Below are positions 53,303 to 61,885 of a DNA stretch of 64,000 bases, one piece after another; the first letter of the stretch is position 1, and every line of letters starts with the position of its first letter. This DNA is from JAJDXW01 sp965214795 (GTDB taxonomy: Bacteria; Pseudomonadota; Gammaproteobacteria; HK1), in contig OZ243976.1 in the NCBI GenBank assembly GCA_965214795.1, forward strand, positions 1,736,001 through 1,800,000. The letters are read 5' to 3'. Position numbers and translations under genes: made by a program. Below the pieces are notes generated by a model. That model made no database searches and had not been told where the DNA came from. It was given only the letters and a program-made list of their open reading frames with translations.

Positions 53303-55755
53303 GCAATGGCATTCATTTTGACAGAGTCGTCTTCAGGTTTGGGTTTCATTTCCACAACCCATTGATTCAAGATGGATAACAGCCTCCTTCTCCGGCCCTT
53401 CCCAAGGGCCTTGACACACGCCCCCCTCGGTGACACCATCAGCGGGTGGAGCTGTCTTTGGGAGGAACCGATGGACGAGGCCATCCGAAAGCTCAAGTCG
53501 ACCACCTTCTTCGGCCGGCGCCTGACCCGGCGTCAGATCGCCGACCTCCAGCGCACCGTGCGCGAGTGTGCGGGGCTGAGCCGGCACGAGCTCGGGCTCA
53601 CGATCTGCGAGCACCTGAACTGGCACACCCCTGGCGGGGCGCCGCGCGCGCGCTTGGCGCGGCGTGTGCTCGAACATCTGGAGGGGCTCGGGCTGTTCAC
53701 CCTGCCGGCGAAGGACGAATCGAAGCAGCGAGGGGGGCAGAAGGCGCTGGCGTGGACCGCGCGCTCGGCGCCGCGCGCCGAGGTCCGCGCCGCGCTGAAC
53801 GACCTTGAGCCGGTGCAGTTGCGCCCGGTGACGGACCCCGGCGAGGTCGCGCAGTGGAACGAGTTGCTCGACCGGCACCATTACCTGGGCTACCGCCGCC
53901 CGCTCGGTCCGCACTTGCGCTACGCCCTCATCGACCGTCACGGGCGGTGGTTGGGCGGTTTGCTGTTCTCGTATGCGGCCCGCTCGGTGGCGTGCCGCGA
54001 GCGGTTCATCGGCTGGGACGAGGCGGCCCGGCGCAAGCGCCTGGACCGGGTCATCGCCAACCCCCGGTTCCTGATTTTCCCTTGGGTGCGGGTCCGGCAC
54101 CTCGCGTCGAAGGCGCTGTCGCTGGCGGTGCGCCGGCTCGCCGACGACTGGCAGGTGCATCACGGCTACCGTCCGGTGCTGGTGGAGACCTTCGTGGACT
54201 TGAGCCGGTTCACCGGCGCGAGCTACCGGGCGGCGAACTGGCAGTGGGTGGGCCAGACCAAGGGCAAGGGTTCGGTGCGCCCGCCCAAGGGGGTGTTCGT
54301 CTACCCGCTGGACGAGGAGTTCCGGGCGATACTGAGGACCGGGCGCCGGCCCGCGCGACGGCGCCGGGCACCGAAGGGCTTGGCCCCCTCGCTCGTCGAG
54401 CCGTGGCGGGCGCTGGTCGATGCGGTGGTGGCCGTGGCCCACGACTTCGACCGGCACTGGCAACAACGCCAGCGCTCGCTCAACACGCTGCTCGTGGTGC
54501 TGTTCATCTTCCGCCTGGTGCTGTCGAAGGGCCGCCAGGGCTACGCGGCGACCCTGGTCGAGCTGTGGGAGCAGTGCCGCCGGCTCGGGGTCGCGCTGCC
54601 GCAGCCGGCCCCGGTCTCGCCCTCGGCGATGTGCAAGGCCCGCGCCAAGGTGCACGAGAACCTGCTGCGCACCGTGCACGGCGAAGTGCTGCGCCGCGCC
54701 GGCGCGCGCGCCCTGGAGCCCCGGTGGAAGAGGCACCGGCTGTTCGCGGTGGACGGCTCGAAGCTGAACCTGCCCCGGCCCCTGGTGAAGGCCGGCTACC
54801 GGCGGCCCGCGGACAACGCCCACTACCCCCAGGGCCTGCTCAGTTGCCTGTATGCGTTGCGGGCCAAGGTCCCGGTCGACTTCGACCTGCTGCGCCATGA
54901 CAACGAGAGACAGGCCGCGCGTGCCCATCTGAAGGCGTTGTCGCCCAACGACGTGGTGGTCTACGACCGCGGCTATTTCTCCCAGGCGCTGCTGGGCGAA
55001 CACCTCGCGCGGGGCATGCATGCGGTGTTCCGGCTCCAGGCCAATGCCAACGCCGCAGTGTGCGCGTTCGTGCGCAGCACCGACACCGACCGGGTGGTCG
55101 ACATCGCCCCCGGGCAAGCCCCCCCGGGGGGCCGCGTAGCGCTGCGATGGCGCCTGGTGAAGTACGAGGTCGCCGGCTCGCCCTACGTGTTGGGCACCAC
55201 CCTGCTCGACCGCGAGCGCTACCCCATTGCCGAGCTCTCGGACCTGTACCACGAGCGCTGGGGCATTGAGGAACTGTACAAGGTGTCGAAGCACACCCTT
55301 GGCATCGAGGACTTCCACGGCCAAAGCGAGCGCGGGGTGAAGCAGGAGCTGTTCGCGCACTTCGTCCTCATCACCCTCACGCGGCTGCTCTCCAATCACG
55401 GCGAAGACCGGCTCGGGGCCGACCGCGCCGCACGCGACAAAACCCAAGTCCGGGTGAACTTCAAAAACTCCCTGCTCACCGTCGCGCGCCACCTCGAGGG
55501 GCTGTTCCTCCAGCACGCGGCGGGGCTCGGCAAAACCCTCTCGCTCATCATGGACGCGATGGTGGCGTGCCGCCACAAGCTGCGCCCCAACCGCTCCTAC
55601 CCGCGACGCTCGCGAAAGCCGATCGGCAAATGGAAGCCGGCGAAAGCCGTCGCCGCGCGGTGAGGAGACAAGCCATGCCAGCCGCAGGACAACCGATGAG
55701 GCCCGCAACCGCATCCTTAAGTGAATGGCGTTCTCTCTTAAGTGAATGCCATTGC
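53303..55755 (+). mobile_element. IS4-family insertion sequence with DUF4338-transposase fusion
   Basis: The ends are inverted repeats GCAATGGCATTCAYTT (53303 onward; complement ending 55755). The left end runs into TTGACAGAGTCG, while the right end carries two direct copies of CTTAAGTGAATG (55717 and 55736), possibly transposase sites. The element is embedded in G-runs: 7 G before the left end and 15 G after the right end. It carries one gene. A truncated relative lies at 44328-45087. Confidence 0.85.
53471..55663 (+). CDS. DUF4338-IS4 fusion transposase
   Basis: This 730-residue protein joins two usually separate domains. Residues of about 30-275 are a DUF4338 (DruA-like) domain (DRHHYLGYRRPLGPHLRYAL; FLIFPWVRVRHLASKALSLA; YRAANWQWVGQTKGKG). 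Residues of about 330-700 are an IS4-family DDE transposase with Asp428 (FAVDGSKLNLP), Asp499 (VVYDRGYFSQ) and Glu600 in the YREK signature (YHERWGIEELYKVSK). ATG 53471 follows a good site, GGAGGA at 53461. It is the only gene of the IS and appears intact. What DUF4338 adds to transposition is unknown. Confidence 0.9.
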   Translation: MDEAIRKLKSTTFFGRRLTRRQIADLQRTVRECAGLSRHELGLTICEHLNWHTPGGAPRARLARRVLEHLEGLGLFTLPAKDESKQRGGQKALAWTARSAPRAEVRAALNDLEPVQLRPVTDPGEVAQWNELLDRHHYLGYRRPLGPHLRYALIDRHGRWLGGLLFSYAARSVACRERFIGWDEAARRKRLDRVIANPRFLIFPWVRVRHLASKALSLAVRRLADDWQVHHGYRPVLVETFVDLSRFTGASYRAANWQWVGQTKGKGSVRPPKGVFVYPLDEEFRAILRTGRRPARRRRAPKGLAPSLVEPWRALVDAVVAVAHDFDRHWQQRQRSLNTLLVVLFIFRLVLSKGRQGYAATLVELWEQCRRLGVALPQPAPVSPSAMCKARAKVHENLLRTVHGEVLRRAGARALEPRWKRHRLFAVDGSKLNLPRPLVKAGYRRPADNAHYPQGLLSCLYALRAKVPVDFDLLRHDNERQAARAHLKALSPNDVVVYDRGYFSQALLGEHLARGMHAVFRLQANANAAVCAFVRSTDTDRVVDIAPGQAPPGGRVALRWRLVKYEVAGSPYVLGTTLLDRERYPIAELSDLYHERWGIEELYKVSKHTLGIEDFHGQSERGVKQELFAHFVLITLTRLLSNHGEDRLGADRAARDKTQVRVNFKNSLLTVARHLEGLFLQHAAGLGKTLSLIMDAMVACRHKLRPNRSYPRRSRKPIGKWKPAKAVAAR

Positions 55756-55763
55756 GGGGGGGG

Positions 55764-57313
55764 GGGGGGGGTACCGTCCATCTTACCGGGAACCCGGCGA
55801 CCTGCGGTTCTTGTGCAGGAGCGCTTCGAGCTCGGCGGCTCGTGCTTCGACGGCTCGTCGCGCAGCCGTCTCTCGTTTGGCCCGGGACTCGGCGACCTCG
55901 GCCCGGGACTCCGCCGCCTCGGCCCGGAACTCGGCGGCCTCGGCCCGGGACTCGGCGGTCCGGCGCGCGGCTTCCTCCTCGGCCCAGGTGAGAAGGCGCC
56001 GGCCCGTCGCCGGGTCGAAGAAGTACCTCTCCTCGCCCTTCACCCGGAAGTCCAGGCCCAGCGTCTCGCTGCGAAGGAGCACGGTCCCGTCCACCGACTC
56101 CACCACCGGTTGAGGCTCATACGCGCCCGTCGCCAGACGGCGGCCCTTGAGATGCGACCCCAGGTAGTCCCCCGTCGGATCGTACTGCCAGTATTCCCGT
56201 ACCCCCAGCCGCTCGTACAGCGCCGCCTTGCGCCCGTCGTCCTGGCGCCACGTGCCCCGCGATGCCACCTCCATCACGAAGGCCGGCACCTGCCCTTCCT
56301 CCCACAGCTTGTACGTCCACCGGTTGTGCTTGGGGACCCCGAATGCCACGAACACGTCCGGTGCCACCCGGGCCTGCGGATTGCCTTCCTCGTAGTAGAT
56401 GAAGAGGTCCCCGGACACGTACACGTCCGGGCGGTCGCGGAAGTGCAGGTCGAGGGTGCCGACCGCATCGAGGATCGCACGGAGCTGCCAGTCGTTCTCC
56501 GCCATCGGCTTGCCGTCCCCGCTCGGATACTCAATCGCGGCGGGAGAGAGAACACGCTGGCTCATCGGCTGGCTCCTCCGGGCGGCGAACCGGGCTCGGG
56601 TGAACCCCGACCTCCGGCGACGATACCATGCTCATATCCGCCCCCCAAGCTGCACTCCGGTACCGCATGATGAACCAGGACAGAGAGCCGCAAAGCAGGG
56701 CAGGTTCCCGATCTTCGTAAGATTTCGCCGCGGCGCGTCGGGGGCGTATGCCCCTCCGGGCATGCGTATTCCGGGACACCGGCCGATTCGGGCCCCCGGC
56801 CGGATGCCGGTGCTCCGAGCCGGCCGCGCCGGGATGACCGAGGGACGGGGTGGCGAGAAAGTATCGACTGCCGCAGAACCGGCCGCCGGGTGCGGTAGAG
56901 CGGCAGTCGGCCAGGAGGTCAGCCGGGGCGGATCATGGTGCCGGAGCCGGCCTCGGTGAACACCTCGAGCAGGGTCGCGTGCTCGACCCGTCCGTCCGCG
57001 ATGGTCGCCGCCGCCACCCCGCCCCGGACCGCGTCGAGCGCGCACCGCACCTTCGGTAGCATGCCTCCCGAGATGGTCCCCGCGGCCCGCATCGCGGCAG
57101 CCTGGGCGAGATTCATCTCGCTCACGGTGACGCCGTTCTCGTCGAGCAGCCCCGCCGTGTTGGTGAGCAGGATGAGCTTCGCCGCCCGCATCGCTTCGGC
57201 GACCTTGCCGGCCACGAGGTCCGAGTTGATGTTGTAGCCGCGGCCGTCGGCGGAGAACCCGATGGGGGCGATGACCGGGATGCAGTCTCCCGCCACCAGA
57301 TGATCGAGGAGAG
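55764..57313. repeat. 1.5-kb direct segmental duplication, copy 2 (parental)
   Basis: This copy is continuous with the intact argB, so it is probably the original. It matches 45084-46593 almost base for base except for a 42-bp expansion in the Uma2 coiled coil, a longer G-run at the left edge and scattered substitutions. The stretch 56566-56918 between the Uma2-type gene and argB contains no gene; it has a GC-rich hairpin near 56750-56770. Confidence 0.9.
55783..56565 (-). CDS. Uma2 family (DUF820) putative endonuclease, copy 2
   Basis: This 260-residue protein is identical to copy 1 over most of its length, with the same DUF820 core (APDVFVAFGV; FVMEVASRGT). The C-terminal coiled coil has two extra seven-residue units (AESRAEAAEFRAEAAESRAE), a 42-bp in-frame repeat expansion. 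It lies between the IS4-type element and argB and reads left. Its role is unknown; the family has a restriction-endonuclease-like fold. Confidence 0.85.
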   Translation of the reverse strand: MSQRVLSPAAIEYPSGDGKPMAENDWQLRAILDAVGTLDLHFRDRPDVYVSGDLFIYYEEGNPQARVAPDVFVAFGVPKHNRWTYKLWEEGQVPAFVMEVASRGTWRQDDGRKAALYERLGVREYWQYDPTGDYLGSHLKGRRLATGAYEPQPVVESVDGTVLLRSETLGLDFRVKGEERYFFDPATGRRLLTWAEEEAARRTAESRAEAAEFRAEAAESRAEVAESRAKRETAARRAVEARAAELEALLHKNRRSPGSR

Positions 57314-57848
57314 TGGTGTCGACCTCGGCGACTTCTCCCACGAGGCCAAGGTCGAGCAGCCCGCCATTGCCGTCGGTGTCGGCATCGGCGCCGCCGTCTC
57401 CCCCGCCCCCGTCCGGCGCGGCCGGCATGAGGAGCTTGCGCGCAGCGAGGAGATTCCCGTCCTTGCCCGTGAGTCCGACCGCGCGGCCCCCCGCCCGGTT
57501 GATGTGGGAGACGATGGCCTTGTTCACGAGTCCGCCGAGTACCATCTCCACGACCTCCATCGTCTCCTCGTCGGTCACCCGCATCCCGCTCACGAACTCG
57601 CTCTTCTTTCCGATCCGGGCAAGCCATTCCCCGATCTGCGGCCCGCCGCCGTGCACGACCACCGGGTTCATCCCGACGCACTTCAGGAGCACGATGTCGC
57701 GGGCGAAGCTCCGGGTGAGCTCCTGCTCCACCATCGCGTTCCCCCCGTACTTGATGACGAAGGTCGCGCCGGCGAAGCGCTGGATGTAGGGGAGGGCTTC
57801 GGCGAGCACGCGCGCCGCGTCGTTCGTAGCGTTCGGTGATTCGATCAT
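56919..57848 (-). CDS. argB: Acetylglutamate kinase
   Basis: This 309-residue amino-acid kinase catalyses the second step of arginine synthesis. It shows FVIKYGGNAMVEQELTRSFA, VVVHGGGPQIGEWLARIG, KSEFVSGMRVTDEETMEVVE and YNINSDLVAGKVAEAM. A glycine/aspartate-rich insert (PDGGGGDGGADADTDGNGG) near residue 175 is not typical. ATG 57848 gives MIESPNATNDAARVLAEALP. It lies downstream of the phosphohexomutase gene in the usual gammaproteobacterial order. Its 3' third has been duplicated at 46199-46593. Confidence 0.95.
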   Translation of the reverse strand: MIESPNATNDAARVLAEALPYIQRFAGATFVIKYGGNAMVEQELTRSFARDIVLLKCVGMNPVVVHGGGPQIGEWLARIGKKSEFVSGMRVTDEETMEVVEMVLGGLVNKAIVSHINRAGGRAVGLTGKDGNLLAARKLLMPAAPDGGGGDGGADADTDGNGGLLDLGLVGEVAEVDTTLLDHLVAGDCIPVIAPIGFSADGRGYNINSDLVAGKVAEAMRAAKLILLTNTAGLLDENGVTVSEMNLAQAAAMRAAGTISGGMLPKVRCALDAVRGGVAAATIADGRVEHATLLEVFTEAGSGTMIRPG

Positions 57849-58008
57849 GTTCTCGTTGTTTCCGGTTCGGCTCTCTTTCGGCTCTCGGGGTGGGGCCGGC
57901 CTCCTTTCGGGCGCGGGTCGGTCACCCCGCCCGGTATTCTGCGAAGCGGACATTGACCGAGCGCGGGCCGATCCGCCGTGAGGGGCGGGTCGAGGAGCCT
58001 GCGCCGCG

Positions 58009-58027
58009 GAACGCTTCCGAAGCGTTC
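58009..58027. terminator. Short perfect hairpin between algC-type gene and argB
   Basis: GAACGCTT-CCG-AAGCGTTC forms an 8-bp perfect stem. It lies after the stop of the leftward phosphohexomutase gene and upstream of argB. There is no T-run on the minus strand, so termination would be weak; it may protect mRNA or regulate argB. Confidence 0.4.
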
Positions 58028-58084
58028 TGGTGGAAATTCCTCTCGAGAAGTATCGAAAATAATGAATAAATCAGTTCATGTATG

Positions 58085-59707
58085 TCAATCGTCTCGATTT
58101 TGGCCCCGTCCCGCCCCGTGCTTCCCCCCGTGCTTCCCCCCGTGCTTCTCATGGTGTGGGGGACTCTCGATTTTCCGTGGCGCAGACTCCAGGGGGGGGA
58201 CCTCGATCTCCGGATCCAGCCGGGCGAGGAGGCTCCGCACGTCGTCCGCGATCCGTTCGAGCGCCGCCTCGGAGTCCGCTTCCAGCCGGAGCGCGAGACT
58301 CGGAGAGGTGTTCGAAGCGCGGATGAGCGCCCAGCCGTCGGCGAGCTCGGCCCGCACCCCGTCGAGGGTATCGAGCCGTGCGTCGGCGAAGCCGGGCGCG
58401 CCGGGGATCGCGTCGAGGAGCCGCGCCATGAACCTCTCCGGCTCGCCCTCGCGCATCTCGACCCGGACCTCCGGGGTCGAGATCCCCTGCGGGAGGGCGG
58501 CGAGCCGCGCGGTGGGAGGCTTCGGGGAGGCGGCGAGAATCTCGAGGAGGCGTGCGGCCGCGTAGAGGGCGTCGTCGAAGCCGTACCAGCGGTCGGAGAA
58601 GAAGAGGTGTCCCGACATCTCTCCGGCGAGCGCCGCCCCGGAGTCCTTGAGCAGCTTCTTGATGTAGGAGTGTCCGGTCCTCCCCATCACCGCCCGCCCG
58701 CCCCGCGCCGCGATGAACGCGCCGAGATGCCGGGTGCACTTGACGTCGTGGACGAAGACCGCGCCCGGGCGCCGAGCCAGGATCTCTTCCGCGTAGAGCA
58801 TCATGAAGCGGTCCGGCCAGACGATCTCCCCCGTGCCGTCCACCACGCCGAGCCGGTCGCCGTCCCCGTCGAATGCGAGGCCGAGATCGGCGCGTGCCTC
58901 GACGACGGCCCTCGCGAGGTCCGCGTAGCACGCGGCGACGCTCGTGTCGGGGGGATGGTTCGGGAAGCGCCCGTCCACCTCGCAGTGGAGCTCGATGACC
59001 TCGTGGCCGAGGGCGCGAAGCAGCCGGGGTGCGATCGGACCGGTGATTCCGTTGCCTGCATCGACCGCGACCCGGAGGCGGCGGCCGGGGGCGATCCGGC
59101 CGGTGACTTCCTGCACGTACTCCTCGAGAGGATCGTGCGAGGCGAGGGAGACGCCGCCCGACGGAGCGATCTCGCCGCCGCGGATCCGGCCCTCACCCGC
59201 GTTCTCCATGCCCGCGCCGGCGGCGCCGCGGAACCCGCCTTCCGGCAGGGGGACGCTCGGCCAGCCGTGCGCTTCGAGCCGCTCGCGGAGCTTCCGGATG
59301 CGTGACCCGAACAGGGACTCTCCGGCGAGGGTGATCTTGAGCCCGTTGTAGTCGGGCGGGTTGTGGCTCCCGGTGACCATGATCCCGTTCCCGATCTCCC
59401 GGGCCGCGAAGTAGAGGATCGGCGTCGGCAGCCGCCCCACGTCCACCACCGAGACCCCGCCCGCGAGCAGGCCGGCCGCAAGCGCATCGCGGAGCTGCGG
59501 GCCGGTCAGGCGGCCGTCCCGCCCGATCGCGACCCGGGTCTCCCCAAGCTCGCGCGCCTCGCGGGCGACGGACCATCCGATGGCGTGGACCAGCTCCGGG
59601 CTCAGCGGGTCGGGAGCGATGCCGCGCACGTCGTAGGCGCGAAAGACCTCCGCCGGAATCCCGCGGCCGCGGGGATTGGGGGCGGGTGAAGTCGTGGGAG
59701 TCGGCAT
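58085..59707 (-). CDS. algC: Phosphomannomutase/phosphoglucomutase (AlgC-type)
   Basis: This 540-residue phosphohexomutase interconverts hexose 1- and 6-phosphates for cell-envelope sugars. It shows FRAYDVRGIAPDPLSPELV, the phosphoserine loop GIMVTGSHNPPDYNGLKITL, the metal loop LAFDGDGDRLGVVD, the sugar loop GEMSGHLFFSDRWYGFDDAL and the phosphate loop IRASNTSPSLALRLEA. It is longer than the P. aeruginosa enzyme because of a glycine-rich insert (GGFRGAAGAGMENAGEGR) and a C-terminal KHGGKHGGKHG tail from a 12-bp tandem repeat. ATG 59707 is the family-like start. Confidence 0.94.
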   Translation of the reverse strand: MPTPTTSPAPNPRGRGIPAEVFRAYDVRGIAPDPLSPELVHAIGWSVAREARELGETRVAIGRDGRLTGPQLRDALAAGLLAGGVSVVDVGRLPTPILYFAAREIGNGIMVTGSHNPPDYNGLKITLAGESLFGSRIRKLRERLEAHGWPSVPLPEGGFRGAAGAGMENAGEGRIRGGEIAPSGGVSLASHDPLEEYVQEVTGRIAPGRRLRVAVDAGNGITGPIAPRLLRALGHEVIELHCEVDGRFPNHPPDTSVAACYADLARAVVEARADLGLAFDGDGDRLGVVDGTGEIVWPDRFMMLYAEEILARRPGAVFVHDVKCTRHLGAFIAARGGRAVMGRTGHSYIKKLLKDSGAALAGEMSGHLFFSDRWYGFDDALYAAARLLEILAASPKPPTARLAALPQGISTPEVRVEMREGEPERFMARLLDAIPGAPGFADARLDTLDGVRAELADGWALIRASNTSPSLALRLEADSEAALERIADDVRSLLARLDPEIEVPPLESAPRKIESPPHHEKHGGKHGGKHGAGRGQNRDD

Positions 59708-59864
59708 GGTCCGGTCGTTCCTCCGTCGTGTTGCGTTCCGCCGGGTTGCGGTTCCGTGCCGCACCGGTCTCGAGAGGTCGGGCAGTGCGGGTCGGGGTGG
59801 GCCGCCGCTGCGCTCCCCCGCGCGCGGGCGCTGCCGGACCCCCCGGCCAGCTACCGGCGGTCCC

Positions 59865-60320
59865 CTACCGGCGGCCGGTGTGGCCGAATCCGCCCGTGCC
59901 GCGCTTCGTCTGCGAGAACTCCGGGACCAGCTCGAAGCGGGCACGGGCGACGGGGACGACCACGAGCTGCGCGATCCGCTCCCCCGGCTCGATGACGTAG
60001 GGCTCGCCCCCCCGGTTCCAGCACGAGACGAGGATCTCGCCCTGGTAGTCGGAGTCGATGAGCCCCACCAGGTTCCCGAGCACGATGCCGTGGCGGTGGC
60101 CGAGGCCGGAGCGCGGCAGGATCACGGCGGCGTAGCCGGGGTCGACGATGTGGACGGCGAGGCCGGTTGCCACCAGCAGCGTCTCCCCCGGCCCGATGGT
60201 GGCCGGCCCGTCGATGCAGGCCCGCAGGTCCAGGCCCGCCGACCCGTCCGTCGCATACTCGGGGAGCGGGACCTCTCTCCCGAGCCGCGGATCAAGGGTG
60301 CGAAGCTGAACGTTTGGCAA
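59865..60320 (-). CDS. dut: dUTP diphosphatase
   Basis: This 151-residue trimeric enzyme hydrolyses dUTP. The motifs are present in order: SAGLDLRACI, PRSGLGHRHGIVLGN, GLIDSDYQGEI, GERIAQLVVVPV and the C-terminal RGTGGFGHTGR. The start is inferred as TTG 60320, which gives PNVQLRTLDPRLGREVPLP and a length equal to the E. coli enzyme; it overlaps the end of coaBC by 29 bp. The coaBC-dut order is conserved in gammaproteobacteria. Confidence 0.94.
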   Translation of the reverse strand: MPNVQLRTLDPRLGREVPLPEYATDGSAGLDLRACIDGPATIGPGETLLVATGLAVHIVDPGYAAVILPRSGLGHRHGIVLGNLVGLIDSDYQGEILVSCWNRGGEPYVIEPGERIAQLVVVPVARARFELVPEFSQTKRGTGGFGHTGRR

Positions 60321-61557
60321 GGAACCGTTCGCTGACGAGGGCGAGGAGCTGCCGGGCGAGCCGGGTCTTCGGCCCTGCGGGCAGATCGGCCCGGCCGCCG
60401 TCCGGCCACAGCACGAGGAGCGCGTTGCGGTCACTGTCGAACCCGAGTTCGGGGCGGTCCACCCGGTTGCCCGCGACGAGGTCGAGGCGCTTGCGTTCGA
60501 GCTTCCCGCGGGCGTGGCGTTCGAGGTCCTCGGTCTCGGCCGCGAACCCCACCGTGAACGGAGGATCGTCGAGGGCGGCGACCTCGGCGAGGATGTCCGG
60601 CGTCGGCCGGAGGTCGAGGCGAAGGGGGGCGGCCGCCTTCTTGAGCTTGCTGGACGCGGGAACGGCCGGGGCGTAGTCCGCGACCGCCGCGGTGGCGATG
60701 AAGATGTCGCATCCGGCCGCGCGGTCGAGGACCATGCGGTGCATCTCCGCCGCCGAGCCGACCGGGACGACGCCGACCCCGGGCGGCGGCTCGAGCGATA
60801 CCGGCCCCGACACGAGGTCGACCTCGGCCCCGAGGCTGCGGGCGGCGGCAGCCACCGCGAACCCCATCTTGCCGGAGCTGTGGTTGCTGATGAAGCGGAC
60901 CGGGTCGATCGCCTCGCGGGTGGGCCCGGCGGTTACGAGAACCCGGACCCCGGCGAGCGGGGCGGGTGCCTCGTCCGACTCCGGCGCGCTCGGCGCGGGG
61001 TGCGCGGGAGCCGAGGTCGACGGGGCCTGACCGTCCCCGGCGAGCAGCGCGGCGACGATGTCCTCGGGCTCGCTCATCCGCCCCGGTCCCACGTCCCCGC
61101 AGGCCTGCCAGCCCGCGTCCGGACCGATGAGCCGGACCCCGCGCTCGACGAGGACCTCCCGGTTCGCGCGGGTCGCGGGCGCGCGCCACATCTGCTGATT
61201 CATGGCCGGCGCGAGAGCGACGGGGGCGGGAGTGGCGAGGCACACGGCGGTGAGCAGATCGTCGGCGAAGCCGTGCGCGAGCCGTGCCATCAGGTTCGCG
61301 GTGGCCGGGGCGGCGAGCACCACGTCCGCCCAACGGGCGAGCTCGATATGGCCCATCGCGGCCTCCGCCGTCTCGTCGAGGAGGTCGCGGCGGACCGGCT
61401 CACCGGACACCGCCTGGAAGGTGAGCGGGGTGACGAACGCTTCCGCCCCCGCGGTCATCACCACGCGGACTTCGTGCCCCGCGTCCTTCAGGCGGCGGAC
61501 GATCTCGGGGCTCTTGTAGGCGGCGATCCCGCCCGCGACGCCGAGGATGATGTTCAT
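60292..61557 (-). CDS. coaBC: Phosphopantothenoylcysteine synthetase/decarboxylase
   Basis: This 421-residue bifunctional enzyme works in coenzyme A synthesis. The N-terminal flavin decarboxylase (CoaC) has ILGVAGGIAAYKSPEIVRRL, the active-site region APAMNQQMWRAPA and the Cys loop GWQACGDVGPGRM. After an alanine/proline-rich linker (STSAPAHPAPSAPES), the synthetase (CoaB) has VLVTAGPTREAIDPVRFISN and NHSSGKMGFAVA. ATG 61557 starts MNIILGVAGG. It is divergent from radC and co-transcribed with dut. Confidence 0.95.
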   Translation of the reverse strand: MNIILGVAGGIAAYKSPEIVRRLKDAGHEVRVVMTAGAEAFVTPLTFQAVSGEPVRRDLLDETAEAAMGHIELARWADVVLAAPATANLMARLAHGFADDLLTAVCLATPAPVALAPAMNQQMWRAPATRANREVLVERGVRLIGPDAGWQACGDVGPGRMSEPEDIVAALLAGDGQAPSTSAPAHPAPSAPESDEAPAPLAGVRVLVTAGPTREAIDPVRFISNHSSGKMGFAVAAAARSLGAEVDLVSGPVSLEPPPGVGVVPVGSAAEMHRMVLDRAAGCDIFIATAAVADYAPAVPASSKLKKAAAPLRLDLRPTPDILAEVAALDDPPFTVGFAAETEDLERHARGKLERKRLDLVAGNRVDRPELGFDSDRNALLVLWPDGGRADLPAGPKTRLARQLLALVSERFLAKRSASHP

Positions 61558-61885
61558 GAATTCCCACGAATCGCGAGCTTGTTTCTCCCCGCCGGCGAGG
61601 AAAATGCCTGCTTCGCCGACGGCGCGCCGATGCTACCGTTCGGGCTCGCGACGCGGAGGGATTGTCCGGCAACGAGCCGCGGATGTCCAAACCATCCAAT
61701 CCGTCTCGAAACGGTTGCCGGGCGGCGGCGGGGCGGATTCGGAGCGGCTTCGGGGCGGTGGGCGGGTGGCGCCCGGAGAGGGCAGGACACTGTCCCGGGA
61801 CGCGGCGGCGACCGGGAGCGGGCGCCGCGGCCCCGGCCCAGGGTGCGTTCGCGCGGGCGAGGGTCGAATCGGGAGCAGCGCCGAC
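61558..61885. other. Divergent intergenic region coaBC/radC
   Basis: This 328-bp gap must hold the leftward coaBC promoter and the rightward radC promoter. It is GC-rich with G-rich stretches (GGGCGGCGGCGGGGCGG) and no recognisable gene or operator. Confidence 0.4.

Noticed and set aside
44328..55755. Druantia defence system, because of DUF4338 (DruA-like) sequence
   Set aside because: No druB-druE genes are present; the domain is fused to an IS4 transposase inside terminal repeats, so it belongs to an insertion sequence.
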